From Leptolyngbya sp. SIOISBB (GTDB lineage Bacteria > Cyanobacteriota > Cyanobacteriia > Phormidesmidales > Phormidesmidaceae): a DNA stretch of 64,000 nucleotides. Within the stretch, counting starts at the first letter, position 1; each line of letters begins with the position of its first letter. Both the position numbers and the translations under genes were made by a program. The stretch spans positions 7,464,026 through 7,528,025 of the forward strand of contig JAAHII010000001.1 of the NCBI GenBank assembly GCA_010671905.1, given 5' to 3'. The notes beneath the pieces are model-generated. The model was given only the letters and a program-made list of their open reading frames with translations. It was not told where the DNA came from and made no database searches. Positions 14,936 to 22,903 of the stretch are shown here, piece by piece.

Positions 14936-16434
14936 TCTTCCCATTTTGGCAACACCCGCCAAACGCCCGCATCCCGGTCAACCCATTCGCCAAGATTGAG
15001 TGATGTTAACTCTGCCAAAATTGAGCGAATGTCATCCCGAGAATTAAAGTTTTGGCGTTTGCCCCAGTTCTGTTTGAGTGTATTGACATCAATTTGGCGA
15101 TGGTTATTTCGCTTCAGATAAGCCAGCAAATTGATGCCATCTTCTCGATCTTTTAATTCGTCCCATTTCGGATCAGGATAGGTATTGTCATCCTCCTCAG
15201 AACTGGGTGCCGTTGGCCCTTCGTAAATCTGATTCAGCGCGTCGATGAATTCAGGCGAATCAAAGCGCCGCCGCAGGGCATCCCGCAGCTTTGCTAGCTG
15301 GCCTTTGACGATGACCTCATCCAGCGGATCGTCATCCAAGCCAATGCCCAGGTAATCCAGTAGTTCGCTGATATCTTTCTGCAACCGACCGGGGCGGATG
15401 GAATCGGGGATCGAGACCCGCTGAAAGTGCTTGTTCGTGGGCTCCGTCCCCGGTGCTTTGAACTTGCCTTTCCCGCTCCAGGTCAACTCGCCAAACTCAT
15501 CTGCCTGCCCCTCCACTTGCAGCACCGCCGCCGTTTTCATCAGCGACTCCAGGACCCCCGTGGGCATATCGCCCCCCGCCGTGCCCTTGCGATCGCCGTG
15601 CAGCAACAGGATGATGCCGTTACCGCACTTGCGCGCCTGGCGAATGCAGTGGGACGTAATCGGAGCCGTCAGGGCTTTGAGTTCATCCGGTTCAGACGGG
15701 TCCGACCAGCCCGTGAACTCATCAATGATGATGGTTTGCCGCTGGCGACGGTTTTTTTGGTAAGGGGCATAACCGCCTTTGAGCTTGTCCCAGGCGATCG
15801 CGATTTGCTCCCCCACGGGCACTTTAGAAAGCTGCGCAGAGCCATAGAGCCTGCCCGTGCTCCAGGTGCCTTGCGCCAGGTTGTTGTCGCCGTGAGGGTC
15901 GAGAATTGCCACGGGCCAGCTCCACAGCAGTAGGCGCATCACCGCAATGGCGTTGGCGATCGTGCTTTTGCCGACGCCGCTGGCTCCAACGATGACCACG
16001 CAGTAAGCCTGCATACAAGACTTGAGCCAGGGATAGGCCGAGAGCAGCGTCAAGATCTTCTGCTGCACGTTAGCCAACACCTCATCCTCGGGGGGAAACA
16101 GCGTCAACGTTCGGCCATTGGGTAAGGCAGTCTTGACCACCGATTCTGGAGTGACGCCACGGGGTTCTGAATCACTGAGCCAGAGCCCTAACCCCGACGT
16201 GGTCAAACCCGCCACAAATAGCCCCAACCCCATCCCCCGACCCATCATGCCGTCTTGGGGAATCATCACCGCTTGCTGCAACGACCCGTATTTGTGGACC
16301 GCCCGCAGTTGCTCTGGTTGCTGAAACTGAGGATTCTGATAGGCCATGACGCCGCCCCCCAGCATCAGGGAGAGCCCGAGCCCAGAGAGCCCCCGCGCCG
16401 TCCAGCGCTGCTGGGATGTGCTGAGATACTTCAT
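14914..16434 (-). CDS. T4CP-like DNA-pumping ATPase (VirD4/FtsK-type)
   Basis: A 506-residue protein. Two membrane segments at residues ~15-32 and ~65-85, then a P-loop ATPase: Walker A in VIVGASGVGKSTIANAIAVM, LDPHGDNN, Walker B in QTIIIDEFTGWSD, and IILLLHGDRKGTAGG. The C-terminal ~100 residues resemble a winged-helix domain. These are the parts of a type IV coupling protein that docks the relaxosome to the channel. The Walker A is SGVGKST rather than the commoner form with a longer glycine loop. The ATG overlaps the stop of the upstream gene by one base. Confidence 0.75.
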   Translation of the reverse strand: MKYLSTSQQRWTARGLSGLGLSLMLGGGVMAYQNPQFQQPEQLRAVHKYGSLQQAVMIPQDGMMGRGMGLGLFVAGLTTSGLGLWLSDSEPRGVTPESVVKTALPNGRTLTLFPPEDEVLANVQQKILTLLSAYPWLKSCMQAYCVVIVGASGVGKSTIANAIAVMRLLLWSWPVAILDPHGDNNLAQGTWSTGRLYGSAQLSKVPVGEQIAIAWDKLKGGYAPYQKNRRQRQTIIIDEFTGWSDPSEPDELKALTAPITSHCIRQARKCGNGIILLLHGDRKGTAGGDMPTGVLESLMKTAAVLQVEGQADEFGELTWSGKGKFKAPGTEPTNKHFQRVSIPDSIRPGRLQKDISELLDYLGIGLDDDPLDEVIVKGQLAKLRDALRRRFDSPEFIDALNQIYEGPTAPSSEEDDNTYPDPKWDELKDREDGINLLAYLKRNNHRQIDVNTLKQNWGKRQNFNSRDDIRSILAELTSLNLGEWVDRDAGVWRVLPKWEDFPDALD

Positions 16435-17240
16435 CAGTTGGCATCCTCCTCCAGGTTGGCCGCGTCCCCCGGTTGCGTCGCTGGTGCTGCCTGGAGCTTT
16501 TGCAGTTCCAACTGAGCTGACGGCATCATCTGCTTCAGCAGGTAGACGGCATAGCGCTGATTGGTCAGCCCTTGCAGCGTTTCGGTGCCGTTGGTGCGGG
16601 TGTACTGCACTGGGAACAGGGCTCTCATCGCGGCGTGATATCGAACAGTGCCCTCTAGCATCTGCATCGGGTCATCGTCGGTAATGCCCGCTCGGTACAG
16701 CTCAACCGCGTCACCGGCATAGCGCAGGATGATGCATTCCCAGTCATCCAGAATCATTAGGCAGCCCTTGAGGTCAATATCAGCAGCGGGGTCAGCCAGT
16801 TCAATATCACCCTCTGCCGCTTCCTTCTTGGCGAACTCGGTCAAGCGTTCAGACTCGCGGGCGATGGGGTAATCCAGGTCAGCCGCAATCTGTTGCTGGA
16901 GCCAGCGATCGTACTCGGGCAGGATGTCCCGCATCTTGACGGCAGCAATCGCGGGGTCAGTGCTCTCGTCAATACCAGCTAGAGCCAGCGGATCAAAGGT
17001 GACCATGTTGTAGTCGCTGACATTGGACTCGACGGGTTCTGACTCAGCGGTTCTAAAGCCACTGGCGACAATAAAGCCGACGCTAACCAGGGCTGTCAGC
17101 GCGAGGGGAACCCCCAGGACGAGCCGTTGAGGGGCATTCTGCACTTTCTTGAGCACGAGCTGAATCGGCCCTGGTGCAGCCTTCTGGATGCTTAGAGAAG
17201 AGAGCTTTTCGGTCGCGTCTTTCATGGTGAGTTGCTCCAT
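16434..17240 (-). CDS. Membrane-anchored transfer operon protein, unknown
   Basis: 268 residues from ATG 17240; a second ATG at 17225 has GGAG about 9 nt upstream and may be the real start. One membrane segment (VPLALTALVSVGFIVASGF) near residue 50. The rest (~200 residues) is acidic and mainly helical, with two Cys ~20 residues apart (DLKGCLMILDDWECIILRY). Coupled to the T4CP-like gene downstream by a one-base overlap, so it may be its partner. No family recognised. Confidence 0.6.
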   Translation of the reverse strand: MEQLTMKDATEKLSSLSIQKAAPGPIQLVLKKVQNAPQRLVLGVPLALTALVSVGFIVASGFRTAESEPVESNVSDYNMVTFDPLALAGIDESTDPAIAAVKMRDILPEYDRWLQQQIAADLDYPIARESERLTEFAKKEAAEGDIELADPAADIDLKGCLMILDDWECIILRYAGDAVELYRAGITDDDPMQMLEGTVRYHAAMRALFPVQYTRTNGTETLQGLTNQRYAVYLLKQMMPSAQLELQKLQAAPATQPGDAANLEEDAN

Positions 17241-17273
17241 ATGATGGTGAGCAGTTCCACTGATTGAGGGGAA

Positions 17274-17567
17274 TTAACTTTGCAGCGGCTGGTAAGCCGC
17301 GAGCACAGTATCGGCTAACGCTTTACTGCTCTTGACTTCCCAGGGACAAGCCACCTCAGAGTGCGAGGCAATGCTGGCAGCAGCGATCGCAGTCAACACT
17401 TCACGCGGATCATGGAGCTTGAGGAGGGCGTCGAGAATGTCTTCCAGGTCATATTCCTGGAGGCTTTCAAGGATATCTGGGTGTAGGTTTTCCATGAGTA
17501 GAGTCCTCATCAAATCAGCAGAATAGCGACGGTCAGCAGAGCAGTTGTTATCAGGCAGCGTTGCCAT
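17274..17567 (-). CDS. Small helical transfer operon protein
   Basis: 97 residues from ATG 17567, which overlaps the end of the HTH gene by 17 nt; the open frame reaches 17621. ESLQEYDLEDILDALLKLHD and VLTAIAAASIASHSEVA indicate helices. No known family. Operon gene two of the transfer cluster. Confidence 0.5.
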   Translation of the reverse strand: MATLPDNNCSADRRYSADLMRTLLMENLHPDILESLQEYDLEDILDALLKLHDPREVLTAIAAASIASHSEVACPWEVKSSKALADTVLAAYQPLQS

Positions 17568-18042
17568 CGTGGGGACTGGCTTGGGACTTTCCCGGCTGTG
17601 TCCCCATCGCTTGGAGAGCATTCGCCCGAACGCTATCAGCCACTAAATCGATGTCTGCGAGCACTGATGCAATGCGAGATTGGGCATAGGCAGCCACCAT
17701 CTCATTGAGAGAAGCTGCTTGATTGCGAGTGCTGGTTTCTAACTGAACTTTGTCGGCCTCGTATGAGGCAGCATCGAAGAGCCCGATGGTACGGCTTACA
17801 GTGCCTTGCTTTACAGGCACTAACCCGCCAGCGCGGTAGGCAGTGGGTTGATCAGGATTATCCGAAATCTCGGAATCACTTTGAGCACCGACGTTAAATT
17901 CGATCCTCATCACTTCATAAGCTTTTGGACTCAGACCATTGGCCGTGTCATAGCCAAGCTCGCGGGCGCGTCTAGAGACAGAGCCTTTATTGACTCCATA
18001 CATCCGTTCGAATTCTCCAAGCGATATATATCGTTGCGTCAT
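17551..18042 (-). CDS. HTH DNA-binding regulator heading the transfer operon
   Basis: About 163 residues from ATG 18042 (AAGGTG upstream). Residues ~1-45: YISLGEFERMYGVNKGSVSR followed by RARELGYDTANGLSPKAYEV, a helix-turn-helix like MerR/excisionase-type domains. The rest is a helical dimerisation or linker region. It is the first gene of the minus-strand operon and is divergent from an RHH gene at 18280. The gap between them is full of TTGCAA boxes and a palindrome, so it probably autoregulates the transfer operon. Confidence 0.65.
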   Translation of the reverse strand: MTQRYISLGEFERMYGVNKGSVSRRARELGYDTANGLSPKAYEVMRIEFNVGAQSDSEISDNPDQPTAYRAGGLVPVKQGTVSRTIGLFDAASYEADKVQLETSTRNQAASLNEMVAAYAQSRIASVLADIDLVADSVRANALQAMGTQPGKSQASPHDGNAA

Positions 18043-18051
18043 CTCAACACC

Positions 18052-18245
18052 TTGCAACTATTGCAATAACTACGTTTCAGGTCTTTTCACCCGTTGCAAA
18101 CCCATGACATTCCGTTGGATGCAGTTAGGAGATGGGTTGCAAACGTTGATCCAATTCCTAAAATCAATGGTAGCATCCATAAAGAATCTTTAAAGCATCT
18201 TATAAGATGCTATTTGGCTTTTTGGATGCTGTGAAGATGCTAAAA
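18052..18245. promoter_or_regulatory. Divergent operator region with TTGCAA boxes and an 18-bp palindrome
   Basis: TTGCAA occurs at 18052, 18061, 18094 and 18137. AGCATCTTATAAGATGCT at 18194-18211 is a perfect palindrome, and its half-sites recur as AGCATCC (about 18172), GGATGCT (about 18224) and AGATGCT (about 18235). The region separates the divergent HTH and RHH genes. Two motif classes suggest two regulators: one per neighbouring gene product. Confidence 0.6.
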
Positions 18246-18279
18246 GCCTGCTGTCCAGTAGTATTGAGGCATATGCACG

Positions 18280-18480
18280 ATGTCCAAAACAATGCCAAAG
18301 CGGATCACCATAACGCTGCCTAATCCTGTCTATGAATCTCTGTCACAACTGGCAGAGATTAGAGACGAGCCTGTAGCAGCGATCGCGACTGAGGCGGTAA
18401 AGGAATTGGTTAAGTCGGCTAAACAGTCTGGCGAGCTACCCACAGACGACAGTAAGGAGGGCGCTCTCGATGATGGGTAA
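18280..18480 (+). CDS. Ribbon-helix-helix (CopG-like) regulator
   Basis: 66 residues (62 if it starts at ATG 18292). KRITITLPNPVYESLSQLAE, then EIRDEPVAAIATEAVKELVK, is an RHH strand plus two helices. Such proteins regulate plasmid copy number, mobilisation genes or toxin-antitoxin loci. It is divergent from the HTH gene across a palindrome-rich gap and probably binds there. A further cistron start overlaps its stop codon. Confidence 0.7.
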   Translation: MSKTMPKRITITLPNPVYESLSQLAEIRDEPVAAIATEAVKELVKSAKQSGELPTDDSKEGALDDG

Positions 18481-18541
18481 AGTTACCCGGCAAAGTATCG
18501 GCATTGACTTTGAGGCGGTCGGGGACTTTGTGATGGATTGA
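18470..18541 (+). pseudogene. Abortive coupled cistron (23 codons)
   Basis: ATG 18470 overlaps the end of the RHH gene and has AAGGAGG at a good distance, but the frame (MGKVTRQSIGIDFEAVGDF...) stops after 23 codons at 18539. Changing frame near the stop would add DDSYPMSQNQREVVGACW and end soon after. A truncated RHH partner (for example the toxin half of a pair) would fit. Alternatively it is a leader peptide. Confidence 0.35.
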
Positions 18542-18647
18542 TGACAGCTATCCGATGAGCCAAAACCAGCGTGAAGTTGTCGGCGCTTGTTGGCTCCACC
18601 GAGCTTATTGAGGTCGCAAGAAAACCTTCCCCTTTTGTTTTGCTTTG

Positions 18648-18800
18648 ATGACTGAAACCCTAAAGCGTAGATTTGAAGATGCTTTTGGAGTTTCTCGCTC
18701 TGATGCAGAATACGCCCACTGTCCAAACGACCATATTCAATGGCCACAAAGTAGCCTCTCCCAATTGGAAGAGGCTTTGCAGAGCCCAACTTCTGGGTGA
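18648..18800 (+). CDS. Small hypothetical protein
   Basis: A 50-residue frame: MTETLKRRFEDAFGVSRSDA, ending SQLEEALQSPTSG. No Shine-Dalgarno seen. The remaining gap up to 19150 shows no other gene. Weak call based only on helix-like composition. Confidence 0.25.
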   Translation: MTETLKRRFEDAFGVSRSDAEYAHCPNDHIQWPQSSLSQLEEALQSPTSG

Positions 18801-19150
18801 GCACGTAGCACGGCTAGAGGAATAGCTATAACAGGATGGGATTGAGCTCTGGCAATTAGAGGAGGCAACCGCTTCTATTTATTTAGTTATCCAGGCATAG
18901 AGGTTGGGGCAGATGAAGGACAAATCTATCGGTAATCCTTATCAAACAGCGAGTTGTCTAAGTAAGATTAGTAGAGAGCTCTTTAATCTTCTAAGGCGAT
19001 TTCTTGAAATGAATACATCTCCGTAGTTCGGTATCGAAGCACGAAATCTAATGCTGCGATCAATAATTTTTTGACTCAGCGATCGCCTAAATGATGAATT
19101 CTGTCCTCACCTTTCAGAATCGAATAAGTGAGATGTGTAGGAAATAGCCA

Positions 19151-19984
19151 ATGTCTTCTCTATCCGGCTTGTCTAAATCCAGCCAGGACTATCCTGAGAC
19201 GATTGATCCTCAGGCTGTTTTGGATGAGCTGCAATTTGTTCATGAAAAACTCTCAGATCATGAGAAGGCGTCGGAGTACATCGCACCCGTTGAAACACGT
19301 AGCAAGCTACAGGAACTTGAACACCAAAGAACCACTTGGGAAGTAGTTACTTCAGTTTTCGGAACAGCTTTCATTGGTTCTACAGCTGTTTCTATCGTTG
19401 GTCTCATTAGCCTAGCTTTAGCATGGAAGCCACTTACGCGGATCCAGAAGCTGGCAAGGCTAATTAAACTAATCGAAACGTTGTTAGAAGCCTTTGAAGA
19501 TTTGGGTGTAGAAGCACTACCGCTGATCAGAGTGCCAGACCTCCAACCAATTGATTTATTTGTCCGCTTCCCAGGCAAAGAGTTTCTCCTATTCGCCGTG
19601 CGCTCTTTTGGGGAGTCCACGATTGTCTACAACGAGAAAAAGCAAGCTCTCTATTACAAAAGAGGTCGTAAAGGATCGAAGCGATGGGAACCGGATCCGA
19701 TGCAGGAGCTTTCCGACCAAGCCTACTGGTTGCGGAAAAATCAGCGCGAGCTATTTGGCAGTTCTAAAGGCGTTCGTAAGCCTATGGCAAAGGTTCTGGT
19801 CATTTGGGGTAAGACCCAGCTAGACCAACACCGAGAACACCTATATGCCGAAGTTGGGGGTCAAAAATTTTTGTTTCTACCCAGAGAAGGGGGTGCCTGC
19901 TACGTCATTCACCAAAGCCAAGTCGTTGAGTTTACTCGGGCTTACTTGGTGGAGCGGCAATCAAAGCTGATGATAACTGGCTGA
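19151..19984 (+). CDS. Membrane protein with possible nuclease-like domain
   Basis: A 277-residue protein. Helical N-terminus, one membrane segment at residues ~64-92 (VFGTAFIGSTAVSIVGLISL), then a soluble domain: LQPIDLFVRFPGKEFLLFAV, YNEKKQALYYKRG. The strand order and D...E/K spacing recall NERD/PD-(D/E)XK-like nuclease folds, but the expected E-x-K is not clear (FAVRS), so catalysis is doubtful. It lies between the regulators and the primase in the replication part of the element. Function unknown. Confidence 0.55.
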   Translation: MSSLSGLSKSSQDYPETIDPQAVLDELQFVHEKLSDHEKASEYIAPVETRSKLQELEHQRTTWEVVTSVFGTAFIGSTAVSIVGLISLALAWKPLTRIQKLARLIKLIETLLEAFEDLGVEALPLIRVPDLQPIDLFVRFPGKEFLLFAVRSFGESTIVYNEKKQALYYKRGRKGSKRWEPDPMQELSDQAYWLRKNQRELFGSSKGVRKPMAKVLVIWGKTQLDQHREHLYAEVGGQKFLFLPREGGACYVIHQSQVVEFTRAYLVERQSKLMITG

Positions 19985-20257
19985 ATAGCCAGTTGAGCAG
20001 AACACTTGGGGTCGTGGATCGACAGCAAGTGTCTATCGGAGATTAGGACGAGATGGCCGACAGCCTGCTTACTCAGTCTAATCACTCTTTCTTATTTTAC
20101 CTAATGACTTCTGTACGTGACAGACGTGCGGATGTACTCAATATGTAGAAACAGGAAGACAGACTAGAGTCACGCCCTAATCTCCCTCATTCCAAACGAC
20201 TTAAGGGAGACTAGTCATGTCTTGTTTGTGCCTGTATTTCATTCTAGGAGGTGCCTC

Positions 20258-22516
20258 ATGGTAGCCTCCAAAGCCTTTTCAATCCTTGATCACCTAGATG
20301 TCCTAGAGCCTGATGGTGGCAGTGAAACGAGAACTGAGAGATCGTTCCACTGTCCTGCCTGTGGCGCAGACAATTTCAAGGTGAATATTAAGAATGGCAA
20401 ATATTACACCTTCGGTTGTGACTGTGCTCGGACACTCGCGGGTAAACAAAAAATCATTGGTGCGATCGCACCGCGAAGTTGGCAGAAGCCGACTCGTGCT
20501 CAACAGAAACGCCAATGGACCTACTGCGACTTCAAAGCCAAACCGATCATTCGAGTCCACCGGACTGATGATGGCAACGGCAAGCGCAAAATCTGGCAGA
20601 AGTCGCTGGTGTCGGGCAAAAAGCCCCGAGAACTTGAGCCAGAGGCTGCACCCTATCGCTTCTCTGAATGTCGGCAAGCTTTGGTAAAGGGAGCAACGTC
20701 TGTTTTCTGGGTCGAAGGGGAACCGTGTGCTGATGCTCTGTGGGAACTAGGTATCCCAGCAACGACCACCGTGCGCGGGTCAAGTGGTTACCATTCTGAA
20801 GTCCATAGAGGCTTATTTCCTCAAGAGAAGCTCGTCCTCTGTCCTGACCAGGACATCCAAGGCTTGAGATATGCCGAGGCGATCGCCGCCGATTATCCAG
20901 AAGCTCAATGGCTGTATGCCAACCCCGTATCTTATCTGTGGCAGCGTTTGCCTAAGTCTGGTGGGTTTGACATCGCTGATTGGATAGCTAACAAGGCTAC
21001 GGTAGAGACAATTCTGGCTGCTATTGAACCCCGGCGTAGTTTTTCGTCTAACGACAACACTCACTCTGAAACCCCTCACAACGCGTCGGGAGACATTCCT
21101 CGACTCGCGCTCAGTTATCGGTCAATCGAGGCGATTTGGGGCAACCATATGCGACTGAACGAACTGACTAATCAGATCGAACTGTACGGTGAACCCGTTG
21201 AAGAAATTGCGGACCTGCGTCTAACTCTGGCATTGGACTATGGCCTGTCCATATCGGTGAATGATTGCGAAGCGATTATCAAACGCCTTGCCAGAGTCAA
21301 CAGCTACCATCCGGTGAAAGAATATTTAGAAGCTTGCCACGCGCAATTTGGGGGCACCTCAGAAATCCTAGACACCTTGGCGACGCGGTATTTTGGCTGT
21401 ACCGAGTCGATTTACAACGTGTTCCTCAAAAAAACACTGGTTGCTGCTGTGGCTCGTATCTTTGACCCTGGCTGTAAAGTCGATACGGCGTTGATTCTGA
21501 ACGGCCCTCAAGGCGTCGGAAAATCCAGTTTCTTCCGAGAACTCGCAGGTCCTCAGTGGTTTGATGATTCGATGGGTGCAGCCACCTCGGAACGGGATGA
21601 GCGATTAAAGCTTCACCAGTTCTGGTTTTTGGAGTGGGGCGAACTGGAGGCGGTGTTCAAACGCAAGGATGTCGCGGCGGTCAAATCTTTTCTGTCCTGC
21701 AGTGTGGACACCGTCCGGCCTCCCTACGGAAGAACCGCTATTAGCCTGAAAAGGCGTTCCATTATTGTGGGTTCTACCAACCAGGATGAGTTTCTCACCG
21801 ACGCAACTGGGAATCGACGGTTCTGGGTGATTCCGGTGAAACAGCCGATTGACCTGGAACGACTGGCAGCCGAACGCGATCTCATCTGGGCCGCTGCTGT
21901 GGCGCTTTACCAATCCAAATCTGCTTGGTGGCTGAGTCAGGACGAGGAAGCGATCGCCGCTGAATTTAGCGAATCCTATCGAACCGAAGATCCCTGGCTA
22001 GTCGCCATATCGAGCTACCTGAAAGAGAACGCTCGGAGCGAGGTTACAACGGCTGAGTTGTTGACTCATGCCCTCAACATCGAAACGGGCCGTCAGACCC
22101 GTGGTGACCAAATGCGAGCTAGTGATGTCTTAAAAGCACTTAGATGGACAGGTACTCGTCGCGAAATTGCCGGTAAACGCCGTCGAGTTTGGGTCGAACC
22201 AGAAGGGATTGGGTTACCGGTTCCAAAGGTTGACTTCACGGCTGAAAGCCATGCATCACAGGGCATACAGTCGGACCTATCCCCCGGACAACCAACGCCA
22301 TCTGACCAACTGTCAGCCCCTGTTGTCCCAACGTCATCCCATCTTGGAACCACTAGACCTCAAGGCTTTCAGGAGGATGGCACAACCTGGACAGCTTCTA
22401 AGCCCAAAAAAGAACAGATAGCGAGGAATGGTCACAACTCGACACCCGAAATTGAGCCCTTGAGCGATCACGAGTTAACCACGCTGCTAACGGGAGGTGA
22501 AGATGGTGACGCTTGA
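20258..22516 (+). CDS. Primase-helicase with VapE-type domain
   Basis: About 752 residues from ATG 20258, chosen over 20222 because AGGAGGTGCCTC lies just upstream. N-terminus has a zinc finger (FHCPACGADNFK, then FGCDCART). A toprim-like segment follows (VFWVEGEPCADALWELGIPA, LVLCPDQD). Residues ~380-640 are a VapE/phage-type P-loop ATPase: Walker A NGPQGVGKSSFFREL, FWFLEWGELEAVFKR, and IIVGSTNQDEFLTDATGNRR with the arginine pair. Such proteins initiate replication of plasmids, ICEs and satellites. The C-terminal ~90 residues are low-complexity and Pro/Ser/Thr-rich. The following gene overlaps its end. Confidence 0.85.
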   Translation: MVASKAFSILDHLDVLEPDGGSETRTERSFHCPACGADNFKVNIKNGKYYTFGCDCARTLAGKQKIIGAIAPRSWQKPTRAQQKRQWTYCDFKAKPIIRVHRTDDGNGKRKIWQKSLVSGKKPRELEPEAAPYRFSECRQALVKGATSVFWVEGEPCADALWELGIPATTTVRGSSGYHSEVHRGLFPQEKLVLCPDQDIQGLRYAEAIAADYPEAQWLYANPVSYLWQRLPKSGGFDIADWIANKATVETILAAIEPRRSFSSNDNTHSETPHNASGDIPRLALSYRSIEAIWGNHMRLNELTNQIELYGEPVEEIADLRLTLALDYGLSISVNDCEAIIKRLARVNSYHPVKEYLEACHAQFGGTSEILDTLATRYFGCTESIYNVFLKKTLVAAVARIFDPGCKVDTALILNGPQGVGKSSFFRELAGPQWFDDSMGAATSERDERLKLHQFWFLEWGELEAVFKRKDVAAVKSFLSCSVDTVRPPYGRTAISLKRRSIIVGSTNQDEFLTDATGNRRFWVIPVKQPIDLERLAAERDLIWAAAVALYQSKSAWWLSQDEEAIAAEFSESYRTEDPWLVAISSYLKENARSEVTTAELLTHALNIETGRQTRGDQMRASDVLKALRWTGTRREIAGKRRRVWVEPEGIGLPVPKVDFTAESHASQGIQSDLSPGQPTPSDQLSAPVVPTSSHLGTTRPQGFQEDGTTWTASKPKKEQIARNGHNSTPEIEPLSDHELTTLLTGGEDGDA

Positions 22517-22709
22517 ACTCGAACTTCACCGTTGGTTAACTACAGTTCTCCGGAACAATCCCACCAAAGTTGATATCGATGATTGCCTTGATCTGTTAGG
22601 AAAGCTTTCCCAAAGTGAGAAGCAGGCGTTTTGGATTTGGCTGACCCAGCACGACCCAAATCTTAAGCAGTGGCTGACCCAGCAAGGGCAACAAAGGAGG
22701 GCAGCCTGA
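22503..22709 (+). CDS. Small protein coupled to the primase-helicase
   Basis: 68 residues from ATG 22503 (GGAGGTGA directly upstream), overlapping the primase end by 14 nt. Two helices: LELELHRWLTTVLRNNPTK, LGKLSQSEKQAFWIWLTQHD. The Trp-rich ending (WLTQQGQQRRAA) is unusual. No known family; probably a replication accessory. Confidence 0.6.
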   Translation: MVTLELELHRWLTTVLRNNPTKVDIDDCLDLLGKLSQSEKQAFWIWLTQHDPNLKQWLTQQGQQRRAA

Positions 22710-22903
22710 TGACAATCGCTGACGAATTACGGCAGGCGATGCTCGACTATGCCCTCAGAAAAGGCATGATCAAACCAGAAGATCCACGCCTACAAGAACA
22801 CCATTCCGAATCACAACCGCTTCCACCAAAGCCCTCAGAAAACGACGCTTCTGATCGATCGGAAGACCCTCCCAAAAATCAGCCTGACCTGCCACTGCCA
22901 TGA
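22709..22903 (+). CDS. Small protein overlapping the recombinase gene
   Basis: 64 residues from ATG 22709, overlapping the previous stop by 1 nt (TGATG). MTIADELRQAMLDYALRKGM, then a Pro/Ser/Asp-rich tail. The tail coding region is antisense to the last 45 codons of the serine recombinase (22770-22903), a long convergent overlap. Translational coupling supports it; no family known. Confidence 0.5.
   Translation: MTIADELRQAMLDYALRKGMIKPEDPRLQEHHSESQPLPPKPSENDASDRSEDPPKNQPDLPLP

Noticed and set aside
18436-18804. 122-codon minus-strand frame
   Set aside because: Antisense to the RHH gene end and small frames, no family.
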